This document shows positions 54,289-64,000 of a DNA stretch of 64,000 bases, in pieces. The position numbers and the translations under genes are program-made. The stretch comes from Haemonchus contortus. Lineage: Eukaryota > Nematoda > Chromadorea > Rhabditida > Trichostrongylidae. Numbering within the stretch: the first letter of the stretch is position 1; each line of letters starts with the position of its first letter. The DNA lies in assembly GCA_000469685.2 (NCBI GenBank), contig LS997565.1, forward strand, positions 48,108,336 to 48,172,335. Direction: 5' to 3'. The notes beneath the pieces were generated by a model. The model was not told the DNA's origin and did no database searches. It worked only from the letters and a program-made list of their open reading frames with translations.

Positions 54289-55532
54289 TTAGGTTGTCGG
54301 AAAAGTATTTGCGCCTTTTGCAATTTTTTTTTGAAATTATTTTTTTTCCTTCACAATAATTAACAATTAACAAAATATATGCACCATCATTATCGGCAAG
54401 GTATTGCCATCCACCAGGCAACTTGTGGTCCCTGCTTGCGTAGAATTCCTGAGGTTTCGAGGAGGAAAACTCGTCAATGTACGTTTCGAGTTGATTCACA
54501 TAATTGAACTTGTTATTTTTCGGATGGTCCGATAGCGACAGGAGCAGATGATAATCCGTTGGAGTTAGGTCTGGTGAGTACGGTGGGTGGGCCATAACAT
54601 GCCATCTCGGGCTTTGAAGCTTCTTCTGGGTCTCCTTCGAAAAGTGTGGGCGAGCACTGTCGTGGAGAAAATAGTCTTTCCCGAATTTCTCTCTTAGAGC
54701 TGCAGCAATCCGGTCCACAGAGCACATTGGGCTTCAGTGCTGACAGAGGAGTTTGGTGGTAGAGAGTCCCAGTGAACGATCCTGTTGAATGGCTACAAAT
54801 GCTTGGCATTGCCTTCTGAGGTAGGAATTCGGGATTGGAGGTCGGGATTCCATGCTCTACGCATCTAAGCCACTGGCGCTTCCTCGTGTGGTTTAAGTAG
54901 GGAACACACTTCTCGTCGCCAGTGATTAAGTCTTCTAGCCATGTGAAGGTGCGTCGGAAAGTCATCAAGTTTAGGCATGGATCCCTCTTCATTTCGAGGT
55001 CGTGACCACCCAGATCAAAACGTATCCATATCTCCGAATCTCCATGAATTTCCAAGGCGATGCAAATGGACAGCTGTTGTGTCGTGATGGCTATGAGCTC
55101 CTGTTTCAGCTGATGGGTACTAAACCTAGAATCTCCTTCAACCAGCTTCAGGAGATAGTCATTATTGAGCTCAGCTAGTCTCCTAGATCGTGGTTCTTCG
55201 GTCCAGTCAAAGTGGCCATTTTTGAACTTCCTGTACCAACTTCTTGATGTGCTATTAGAGACAATGAACGGTCCTATCGCATCGCCTATTCCCCCTGTCG
55301 CTCAATTTGGATTAACGTCTTTTCTCAACTTATGAAGAAAAGATAGTCTGACTAGCTTTGAGTCGAGAGCGATTCTTGCAGTCATAACCGTTGAGAAATG
55401 CTACGGCAGATATGGTGTGGAGAGCGCATTGACCTGCACTTACACATATTCCGCAGTGAAGGCTCTAGAGCAATCCCCAAAGATTTCACAACATGGGAAC
55501 CAAAATGCGCAAATACTTTTCCGACAACCTAA
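54289..55532 (-). mobile_element. Mariner transposon in A4 exon 1
   Basis: 1244 bp with perfect inverted ends of 26 bp (TTAGGTTGTCGGAAAAGTAT...), flanked by TA (54287-54288 and 55533-55534). A1 and A3 show the uninterrupted TATTTTATTTTTCTACA site. Size and ends fit a full-length mariner. Confidence 0.95.
54330..55480 (-). pseudogene. Mariner transposase, frameshifted
   Basis: On the - strand the N-terminal part (SRSWYRKFKNGHFDWTEEPR region, about 55200-55260) is followed by LITGDEKCVPYLNHTRKRQW (around 54900-54960), then in another frame LHDSARPHFSK and PPYSPDLTPTDYH (54281-54727 frame). The three aspartates of a DD34D mariner catalytic triad are recognisable, but at least one frameshift and internal stops separate the pieces, and GDEKC has Cys where Trp is usual. 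A source transposase would be needed to move it. Confidence 0.85.
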
Positions 55533-58500
55533 TATTTTTCTACATAACCATTCTACTCACTATAGCAACATCTCGAGAGAAAGTATTCCGTAGTGCGTTC
55601 TATATTCTATTTATTTCTACAGGTTCGTCATCTTGCTACACTCAATCTACTAGAAATCCCTCGACTGAAATGGTAGTAATAGTATGGAAGTACCTTGGAG
55701 CGTTTTGGACGCCATAAGGTCTCTCACTGCAGCATGAACAAGTCTAAAATTCTCAAGGCGAATAGATTCAATATTGAGAGTAAAAGCTAAGAGTAGTGCG
55801 AGATCAGGGCAACCGGCATGAATACGCAAATGACGTCGCATTTTTCAAAGAAGTCATCGCCAATGGTCTAACCAATTTGATGGTTCCACAACTTGTTGTC
55901 TTGCTGGATCAATTTATTCAATTTCAAGGTTTCGCTGATTGTCTACTGCGGACTACTGATAGACTACTCAGAGGCTAATGAAAGGCATTGCTTTTGCTGC
56001 ACCAGGTTCCTAATTTGCAGAGGGTAATCAGGATCACATCAAATGTTCTGGGGAATCTGAAGAGAACAAACAAAAGTAAAGCACTGTAGACAACAATGCA
56101 GTATTTCTGATATATGTAGCTGTGATGGAGTGGGTATATCAAAAATGGACAAGCAACGAATGGACTAAAACGAGTTACCAAAGAATTGCAGAGGGCAGTG
56201 AAGTTTGTGTTCAGAAAGACTCGTAGCCGACGTACCGGGAACCAGCTAGATTCTTCTACCAGCAAAAGGAGGTCACATGCTGCTTTCACGAGAAGAAAAT
56301 CCAAATGAACGGTTGCCCGACTTCCTGCATAGAACAGTAGATATACAGTAGCGCTCAAAAGTATTCGGCCAACTTTAACTTGTCGTAACTTTTTTCCCAC
56401 TGGAGCAAATCACATGAAATTTTGATATGTTTAACTGAAGCATATTTTACACTGTCCAACACTACTTGACTGCAAAGCAGCCATATCCACATAGTAATGG
56501 GGAGGTGTTTGTAGACTATGCTGAAAGCAAGTTTGTGACGTCTGCAGTTATTCCGACCCTATGTACGTTTTTCTTCTCTCCTGGGTTCAACATTAGTGCT
56601 CGTACACTTAAGACATGGCAAAAAGGAAAGGACTCCTAGGAGGACCACCATTCGTATTTCCAGTTGCTTTTTTGTTCAAGCCCTTTTGGATATCTGGAAC
56701 ATGACCAGATTGCAGGTTAATAGTGGTAAATATTCACACTACACAAATGCCACACATATTGAAATTTCGCTTGATTAGATCCAGTAGGAAAGGAGTTATG
56801 ACCGAAAGTTACAACTACAAAAAGCATTTCGCCGAATACTTTTGAGCGCTACTGTATGTGTTAGCTGGTTTATGCAGAACCCTTTCTTCACGTTTCTGGG
56901 TAAGTGTCATGTTCAAGCTTATGAACACCTAAGGAAATCCGGTACCTCTGAGAAGCCCAGCACTGGTGGGAGCGGTTGCCCACTAAGATGGAACCGTTAT
57001 GAAGTTTTTCATTATCGAGAACCCAGAACAACAGACAGTTCTATAAATGATGTTTCAGGGTTACCTTACCAACTCTATCGACCTTCAAAGGGGCGGCACC
57101 CAACATTTACTGCAACAGGAATGCATTAAGCAGAGGTGCAGTAAAAGTTTCTTGTGGTTTTTCCTTCTTGAACATCATCCCCAGGAAGGGCAAGAGAAGA
57201 GAAGGCTATGATACAGATAATTTCTTTAATCCTTGCAAAATTTTAGAAAAAAAGTAAGAAAAAGAAAAAGAAAGTAAGAAAAAATGTACCACACTAAAGG
57301 CGGAGGATATTAATTGGAGAGGGCAACCTGGAACTACATCAGAATGTAATAATTCCATCCGCTATCAATGTAAGACCACAAATAAAGAAGAGATAAAAAT
57401 ATATCAAAGGCAATGTAGAATCAAGGGAAATACCAATTGGTGCGAAGTTAGCCGATCTTTTGTGGTCGCGGTCACTAATACTCCCTGAATGGAATGAAAA
57501 GTTCTCCTCAAAGCCACAGGTGGTCGAAGATGTTATCACGGTTCAGGCATTGCCGACACTATGTCACTTCTCTTTTGTTTCGTTCTCCGACTTAACATCG
57601 AATTGAGCCTAAGTAGTGAATTCCGTCACATTATTCTTTTTTGTATCACGGCTGGAAGAGCAATGTTCACTGCTCATATTCTTGGAAATACGTTCATCAC
57701 CTTCAATCGATATTCTTCCATATGTTTGATGCACAAGTATAACAAGGTACGCATTTAGTTGAAATGGGCATTTACCCGTTTGGATTCAGTATAATTCTGA
57801 GGAAACCGGAATAAAAGCTCAGTAAGGTATAAGTAGTGCTGCTGAGCAACTTTGCCTGCAGCGACCTATGATTGTATAGTAATGTATAGCCCTAAAGACA
57901 TAGATTATATGCTCAACTGTGCTTTAGCGCTTGGAGGAGATGAAGCCTAATTTCAATCGGAGATCCTTCGAACAATTTCATGATACTGCCTAACCACTAA
58001 CAATTTTTCAAGCTCCTTTCACTCACTAGCAAGCCTCATGCTAATCTTTCTTTGATCACGTTTGACACTTCTTTTCTCCGACCTGGCCATGATGGGTACA
58101 ATCTGCAGAGTTACGACATCATCCCGGCCGCCAACCTAAATAGACGGTATTGCACTCCCATCCGGGAACTCATCCACTCTTAGTGCTTCCTTGCCCTGAA
58201 TCCGCGCAAATACTATCCAGAAAACATCGCCTTATCACTCGGCGATGAGCTGATTTTGTGTGGGTTCTAGAACAAACAGTTGCAATCTGTACTGTTTCGA
58301 CACTCGTCTGATCGAGAAGCGGAAAAGCGAATCAAGACAGCAACAGGGCTTCCTCTGTGCTCTGATCGTCGAGATTTTAGAAGCGAGGGGGTCCCTTCTA
58401 CCACCCATTGGGGCCATTGAGTATTTCTGAGGGAAAAACTCAGTAACCATTTTTGTCGTGAACCATTCCTTTGAGAGATAGAATCATCCCTTTAAGAGAC

Positions 58501-61500
58501 AGAATCTAGTGCTTACCTACATCATTATTTTGCCAATGTCAGAGCCATTCTGAAGCTTGTCTGACGGTCTACTTCGCTCAATGTGCACTACTAATCCACA
58601 AGAATCCACAAAACGTTTTCTCATTACATGTAGGCTGCGCTCTCTTTCTCTGCTCCCTACCCAACCGGAATCTCCCCCACCCCCCATCAGTCAGATAAGT
58701 CTGATCTTGAAGCGAGCCAACAAACACTTCCACATACAGTTCTTTTGATACAAGCAACAAATTCGACTGGAAGAGTGAACGGAGATCCATTTGTTCAGAT
58801 ATGGATACAGAGAAATGTATTTATCATCGTAGCTATCCAGCATGGTGTATCAATTGCCGCAGTTGCTTACACTGTAACATCGAAAAATTTGTACACTCAA
58901 AATGAAGACGGAACATACAAGTTCCGAGGATTAGATCCAAACGTAGCAATGGTTAGTTGAAGCATTTTCGAGAAGTAAAGTGAATTGTTGAATTGCTAAG
59001 GGTTATTCTGAGTTGAACTCAGTACTGGTTGTGTAAGAAAATTGAACCTCTACTATTGTACGAAACAGTCTGATCTTACTTTCAGGACTGGTAATTATGC
59101 TTACATTGTGCATAGGAAGAGATCACAGTCTACATATTTCTAGAAACTGTAACCTAAGTTAATCTTATAGCGTAATGTACTTCTTCTTGAAACATAGTAA
59201 TCAGTGAACCACATAAGTGATTCTTAATGACCTTTCGAAAAAGGAACAGGCAATATCAATTTGAACGAACATGCTTGAGTTTTGGAAACACTCACACACA
59301 AATGTGGATTTCCTGCGCTTTCTATCAGCTTTCAGCGATCAACCGGTTCTGCCTGGAAGATTGTGGGAAAACTTGCTCTTCTATTTCTCGCGCACCAAAG
59401 ACATGCAAAAAAATGAGCCCAGTAGGGCAGGAGCAAGAAGATGAGCGGGTTTTTAGCTTAGTGCGCGAGGTATTTCTGCATCTTTGTTCCACGAGGGAAG
59501 TTGGCGTACCCGTGTGCCGAAGTTCCGACTTGGTCCTATGACTCCTTACGGAATGAGGGCACCTTGGCCAACTGGTGCGATTACTGGCTATGGAGGCTTC
59601 TTCGTTGAAATTACTTCCATTGCAGTTCTAGAGATTGGTATTTCTGTCCTCTCTCCCTTCCTAATCTCACTTGTACTGTGGCGACGGGTGGTTTATTTGC
59701 TAGTGTGTGCAGTTGTGGCGCACTCAATTGAGTGTATAAATAAATAAATAAATAAATCTCACTTACCTAGGTGCACCTACCACCCCGAGACCTAGTAAAA
59801 CATCTTTACCCCCTGGTGCCCACATTTCTTTTCGTCTCTGATGAAGTGCTAGATTAGCAAGGATTGGTACGTAATCTCGCGTTAATTTTTTGTTATACTA
59901 GGACTGTTATGTGTGTTCCCTCCCCCAACTATATTTTTGTTTCCTTTGGTTGTCATCCTTTCGTGTGGGGAAAAAATAATGAACCAGTTCTGCAATGTAT
60001 AGAAGAGAGTAACCAAACAGTGCGCCACAAAAAAGACATGGACAGTAGAATGTTAGACACACCGTGAATATGTTTTTACAGATCACCGGATGTATTTCTT
60101 TGATCATTGGTGTCGTTTGCTTAGTTACAAATTTTGTTATGAATGTGAAACTGTTTGTCACATGGCGGAATTTGCTGAAGAATGAAGACAGATCAACTGC
60201 GCGCCATACTGAAAAGGTAAGGTAACCAGCTACCAGCGACACCCTATTCGGCTGCTAGCAGGTGACCGAGTCATGTCTTATGCCAGCTCTAGTTTGCTAG
60301 CAAAATAGCTGTAATTAATGAAAGCTGTTTTGATAAGGCCCGGATGAAACTGTAACGATACGAACATACTCCGGCATACTGACGTCATTGAACTTACATG
60401 AAAATTCTACACTTGAAGAATAGTCCTTGAATGGCCTCACGTAATGAAAAATGTTTAATTCAGGGTCTACTAATGTACACAGTAATCGCTTTCACTTTGA
60501 TAATGGTGATGTGCGCAGTGGATTTTCTATATGCAGTCTCTTCCGCGACTAAAAATTATGGACTGTTCACATGGTTGAATGATAGTGTAAGTTTTCTAAC
60601 CTATCGCTCCTTTAATTTCCATGCTCATTTCACAGTAGCAGTGTTGTATTAACCGAATCAGCCTACCTAAATTTGGATCACGTATTTTTTCCGTCGTTGA
60701 AATGCTGCTCTGCTACGATTCATAACCACAAAGAAGCATGTCGCAAATTAGTTGCGTAGGACAATGAGCTCCTCACCTGGGCTGGTGTTGTTATTCTGGC
60801 ACGCGTCAGTGCGGTCCTCTCTGGAGTAGCCCCAAATTGATGTGGGAGCCTACAGAATGAGGGTACTGCAGCAGGTATGTTGTGGCACTCATTGCTTCAA
60901 TCCACCTGCACCTGCGAACTCTACTACGTCCAGCTGTCCCGTATGGGCGTGCTACCTCTTAAGGGATAAACTACTGACTACATAAATACTACATGAGATT
61001 ATAACCCAAAGAGCATGCGATATGGAAGGGACTTGCCCATCTAACTATTATCAAAGAAACAAGACATAAAAATAATTAAATTCATCTTCATAAACGAATG
61101 AGCGATATTAAAAACCTACGGGCACGCTTCTTTGTCACTAGGAGACTTCGGCACCCGCTGCCCTCGGGGAAGGAGACAAGCACAGTGTCCGCGGACGTCT
61201 TTGAGGTCCCTTGGTGCGCGCGTTCCCCACGACCTGCAGTTAACCATAGCTGCCCGGCGGCAGTTAGCAGCTCGCTCTCCGTCCGTGGTACTGGTGCCTG
61301 CGATCATTTGTCCCCCTTGCTGACGAGGCCGGTTGACGACGACGACTATGTGCTAGGAGAAGAGTCGACCGAGCGATTCTCGACATGGAGAAGAACGGCA
61401 AAGGTGTTGCGTGCACACTTCGCGGCGCCCAATGCCACGTGGCAATCGATGTGAACGGCCCGGAGCGTGATGGGTGGAAACGGTGCTGCGCGTCGAATAA

Positions 61501-62020
61501 TGAGAATGCGATGCGGTAACAGCCCTTTGCATAGATGGAAGTCGTAGGCTTTACAACAAGCAGGCGCTCTGCTAAATTAGAAGCTGAAGCAGTAACCGTG
61601 GACAGGCTAGCTCTCCTGCGCGTACGCTTTGCTTGTAAGTCCATTCTTCACACAAACCTGGCGTCAGAGAAGAACCCGATGTGAGGAGAATAATGAAGTT
61701 GTGACGGAGGGCTCGGTATCAAATTTGCAAAATTGTTGGCGAATACTCAAGTCATCAATTCTATTCTGTTTAATTTGTCGAGCAGCATTACAGCAGCATT
61801 ATATCAGCATTACAACCTTCAAGAGGTAATTTTGAGCAGTTTTTAGGTGTTCTGGATAAACGATTTTTTGGTCTTTGTGCCTCCGCTTTCTCTGATGCTG
61901 TTCTCCGCGGATCTTCGCCACGCTATTCTGAAGGTCTTCCTCAGAATGAAGTCACCAACTCTTGTTACTCCAGTTTCACGTTCTTTGCGTGGAGGTCAGA
62001 GTTTTGTTCAAGGAGCATAG
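55493..62020 (+). CDS. Seven-TM chemoreceptor, Srg/Srv class (A4), exon 1 disrupted, possible new start in mariner
   Basis: Exons 2-6 are fully open: 57547-57746, 58799-58951, 60082-60216, 60464-60586 and 61847-62020. They encode TM2-TM7 as in A1 and A3 (FNRYSSICLMHKYNK, FWINDFLVFVPP, SADLRHAILKVF). Exon 1 originally began at 54243 but a mariner cuts it. The part after the mariner (55533-55622) is in frame with an ATG at 55493 and another at 55505, both inside the mariner right end. This would give a protein of about 304 aa with MRKYFSDNL replacing the first half of TM1. Whether it is made is unknown. Intron 1 also carries a Tc1-like MITE and intron 5 a GC-rich insert. Exon ends and phases otherwise match A1. 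Confidence 0.65.
56346..56854 (+). mobile_element. Tc1-like MITE, copy 3, in A4 intron 1
   Basis: 509 bp with CAGTAGCGCTCAAAAGTATT at the left, ACTTTTGAGCGCTACTG at the right, and TA on both sides. A3 intron 1 has the empty site AGATGTATGTGTTA at about 39240-39253. Same orientation as copy 1. Confidence 0.92.
59735..59757. repeat. (AAAT)n microsatellite
   Basis: About five AAAT units in A4 intron 3, after sequence that A3 lacks. This may be the 3' tail of an inserted retroelement of about 200 bp ending here, but no family could be named. Confidence 0.6.
60745..61555. other. GC-rich insert in A4 intron 5
   Basis: About 810 bp that interrupt sequence continuous in A2 and A3 (CACAAAGAAGCAGGC becomes CACAAAGAAGCA ... 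CAAGCAGGC). AAGCA appears at both borders and may be a short target duplication. The core at 61100-61480 is GC-rich and open on both strands for over 100 codons. No motif recognised. A retroelement fragment is likely. Confidence 0.6.
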
Positions 62021-62099
62021 GAAAGATGGAGTTACATAGGAAAAGAATGGCTGTTGATGAATTTGAGAGCGCGATGGTGGCACCAAGTTTCTTTTCAAA

Positions 62100-62272
62100 G
62101 AAATAGCCCCTATAAAATTCTTGTGATCAATATTTTTCTGAATTATCGCTCTAGAAAGTAGCAGTGAATAAGAATAAGCACAGAATAGAATCTCCTATGC
62201 TAAGTCCAGTTGACTATTACTGCCATTGTTCGTCTATGACCAGGTACCTCAAGTATCGTTTACTGTGCCTTC
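62100..62272 (+). repeat. Eroded MITE after A4
   Basis: The right end ATCGTTTACTGTGCCTTCAG and neighbouring sequence match the A2 copy. The left half is mostly lost. Confidence 0.5.
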
Positions 62273-62419
62273 AGACATGATGTCTGAAAATTTCAGAGCA
62301 TGACCTTAGAGCAAAATATCCTATACAACCAGATCCTAGAGAACATAGTTCAACGTTAATTCAGAAGCTTCAGTGCTTGATGGCGTACATCTCAGTTGCA
62401 GTTGTTTATATAAGTCTGA

Positions 62420-62715
62420 AGAGCTAGGACCTTAAACAGTTCTGTTCGAGAGATTCATGCATCTTCATGCAGTCGACTTCCATTCATAGTCGCAGTGGCG
62501 TAGGGATTGCGTATGTGGCTTATACAATGGCTTGCGGTGGCCAGCCGATGTACAAGTCAGTGATTCTATCCTCCCAGACTGATCTGGTACCATTAACGCG
62601 GACCCGTAGGGATGAAAGGGCTTGGTCGGCCTAGGCGGATACCGAGCCAGGATTCGAACCCGTGATCGTGCCTGTAAGATAGTGCGGCACATACCATTAC
62701 GCCACCTCTGCCCTA
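62420..62715 (-). mobile_element. tRNA-derived SINE downstream of A4
   Basis: The best-preserved copy. On the - strand the head has an A-box-like TGGCGTAATGGT and B-box GGGTTCGAATCC, followed by the shared body. The full length is close to 290 bp. Confidence 0.8.
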
Positions 62716-63850
62716 GCTGATCATATGTGATGTTTTATGGAGAGATAAATAGTGATTTCCAGATATGCGAGGAACAACAACAGGAGCGCCGTCACATCGC
62801 CGCGACATTGTTCAGCTTTCGTAATTTTTCCTCATTAATGCTGTACTATATCGGCTCGCAGTTCATTCATTTCTTACTCTGAAAATTTAAAAAGTTGTCG
62901 AATGATATTCTTAATCACTGTAATGTTTCGTGGTTGTACAAGCCCAATAAACGGAACTCTTCCTTGTAATAAAATGTATCCCAAAAGAGTCATGGAAGGA
63001 GCTTATTGTCCCTAGGACAATTCTTTTTGCCCCCTTTCTGCACATTTCCTTTTCTTCCAAACCTTTGCGATAAGCCAGCTGTTTCGTATATGTGAAACCA
63101 AACACAGTTAAGGGTAAGTGGGATGACTATGACCTGGGCTGGTCTTTTACCGAAAAAATGGTAGAATTTCATTGACATCAGTTCTCACGACAGCTTCACA
63201 ACTTCGACTCCGCAAACTCCCACAACTTCATACTTCCGACCACGGCAGTGTCGCAGGAGGCACAAAAAACCATGGAAACCCAGTCCCTACACAGCAAACT
63301 GAGTTCCTGGTTTGAAAATGCAAGAAAAAAGTTCCAAAAAAAGCAAAGCGCAAGTCAGTTTGTCTAATCACGCATTTTCTGGCATAAGAACTTAGAGTTG
63401 TTGCTCTTTTTAACCCAAACGCCCACTATCTCGTTACACTTATTCAGTAGGATCAAAAAGATGATAGAAAACATGTAATCAAGTCTTCTGAGCAGTAACT
63501 TGCTTCAAAGACTGCTTCATAATTTGGCCCGTGTACATTATCAATTTCACATCACTAAACTTGTGCGATACCTGCACAATTGGCACTACTTACTTAACAA
63601 AAAAGATATTTTGAAAGAAAGTTCCTTATCCTGGCTATCATTTTTTAGCACGTAGTTCAAAGGCAATAAAGAAGTTGAGTCTATGTTGTCAAAAATAATA
63701 CTGTAGGTGACATACAGCTGCATAAACATAACATTGTCTGTGTCCCCCCAATTCGTTGGGATTGAAACAGATCATCAATCATACCTATCCTATTGAATGC
63801 ATGGCCAAGAGGATTGTTGTAAATAATGAATTGCGAGTTCAACTCGGACT
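62716..63850. other. A4 downstream flank, no firm gene
   Basis: Closely matches 45896-46860. A CAG-preceded open segment (ICEEQQQERRHIAATLF) at about 62763-62880 is the best version of the element noted after A1. Nothing else coding is supported. Confidence 0.45.
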
Positions 63851-64000
63851 TTAACGTCCCGTGCACGTGTGATACAGTAACTCCCTTGTGCCCTTTGACA
63901 CAACACATGTGGCATAGCCCAAGTACATCTTCGTTGCATCGGGTGTATAGTGACGAGTGTTTGGAGGCACTTGGACGTGTTTTCGGGTTACTGTATGAAA
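63851..64000. repeat. Short TIR element, copy 2, running to the window end
   Basis: CACGTGTGATACAGTAACTC at the left and CGGGTTACTGTATGAAA at the window edge. The right arm may be cut by the window. Confidence 0.6.

Noticed and set aside
61098..61454. 118-codon open frame in the GC-rich insert
   Set aside because: Low stop frequency is expected at this GC content and the opposite strand is equally open; not called as a gene.
1..64000. CRISPR array, bacterial operon or satellite array
   Set aside because: No regularly spaced short direct repeats, no dense same-strand bacterial genes, and no long tandem satellite were seen.

Overview
The window is eukaryotic, AT-rich DNA from a nematode, probably a clade V (strongylid, hookworm-like) species. 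The species call is inference. It rests on nematode-type serpentine chemoreceptor genes with short exons and long repeat-filled introns, likely trans-splice acceptors just before start codons, and an RTE-type LINE remnant. There are no bacterial-style genes, operons or CRISPR arrays.

The backbone is a tandem array of seven-transmembrane chemoreceptor genes of the nematode Srg/Srv class, all on the + strand. Two old paralogue types alternate. 'B' and 'A' genes share one six-exon plan: a first exon ending in phase 1, then exons of 200, 153, 135 and 123 nt, then a short last exon. About four units can be traced. Unit 1 (about 7.0-30.1 kb) has B1 (7977-12561) and A1 (16356-24038), both with full reading frames of 298 and 305 aa. 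Unit 2 (about 30.1-35 kb) is a deletion chimera: decayed B2 exons 1-2 joined to A2 exons 4-6 at a perfect 38-bp palindrome. Unit 3 (about 36.6-47 kb) has only A3 (38290-45236, 302 aa, intact). Unit 4 (about 48.5 kb to the window end) has a dead B4 (49594-52009) and A4, whose first exon is split by a mariner element. B copies are decaying while A copies are largely preserved.

The array has been a frequent target for mobile DNA, and the paralogous units serve as each other's empty sites. The clearest insertions are: (1) a Ty3/Gypsy LTR retrotransposon (24236-28910) with one uninterrupted 1398-aa polyprotein, near-identical LTRs and a 5-bp target duplication; (2) a truncated Penelope-like element in B1 intron 1 with about 700-bp inverted arms, a GIY-YIG endonuclease and a hammerhead-ribozyme motif in each arm; (3) a 1244-bp mariner with perfect terminal repeats inside A4 exon 1; (4) three Tc1-like MITEs of about 510-520 bp sharing one terminal repeat; (5) a second MITE family ending in AAAGGCACAGTTCACGATAA; (6) a tRNA-derived SINE present downstream of A2, A3 and A4 but not A1; (7) a 2-kb foldback in A1 intron 3; (8) GC-rich palindromic elements at 16.7 and 36.4 kb; (9) RTE LINE and older mariner remnants.

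The first 7 kb holds no gene that can be supported, only repeats: a 51-bp-arm palindrome, a tRNA-like sequence, SINE and MITE copies and an inverted repeat. The window ends inside the downstream flank of A4, which matches the A3 flank to the last base, so the array probably continues. The receptors are predicted plasma-membrane GPCRs of sensory neurons; this is inferred from the family, not shown by the sequence.
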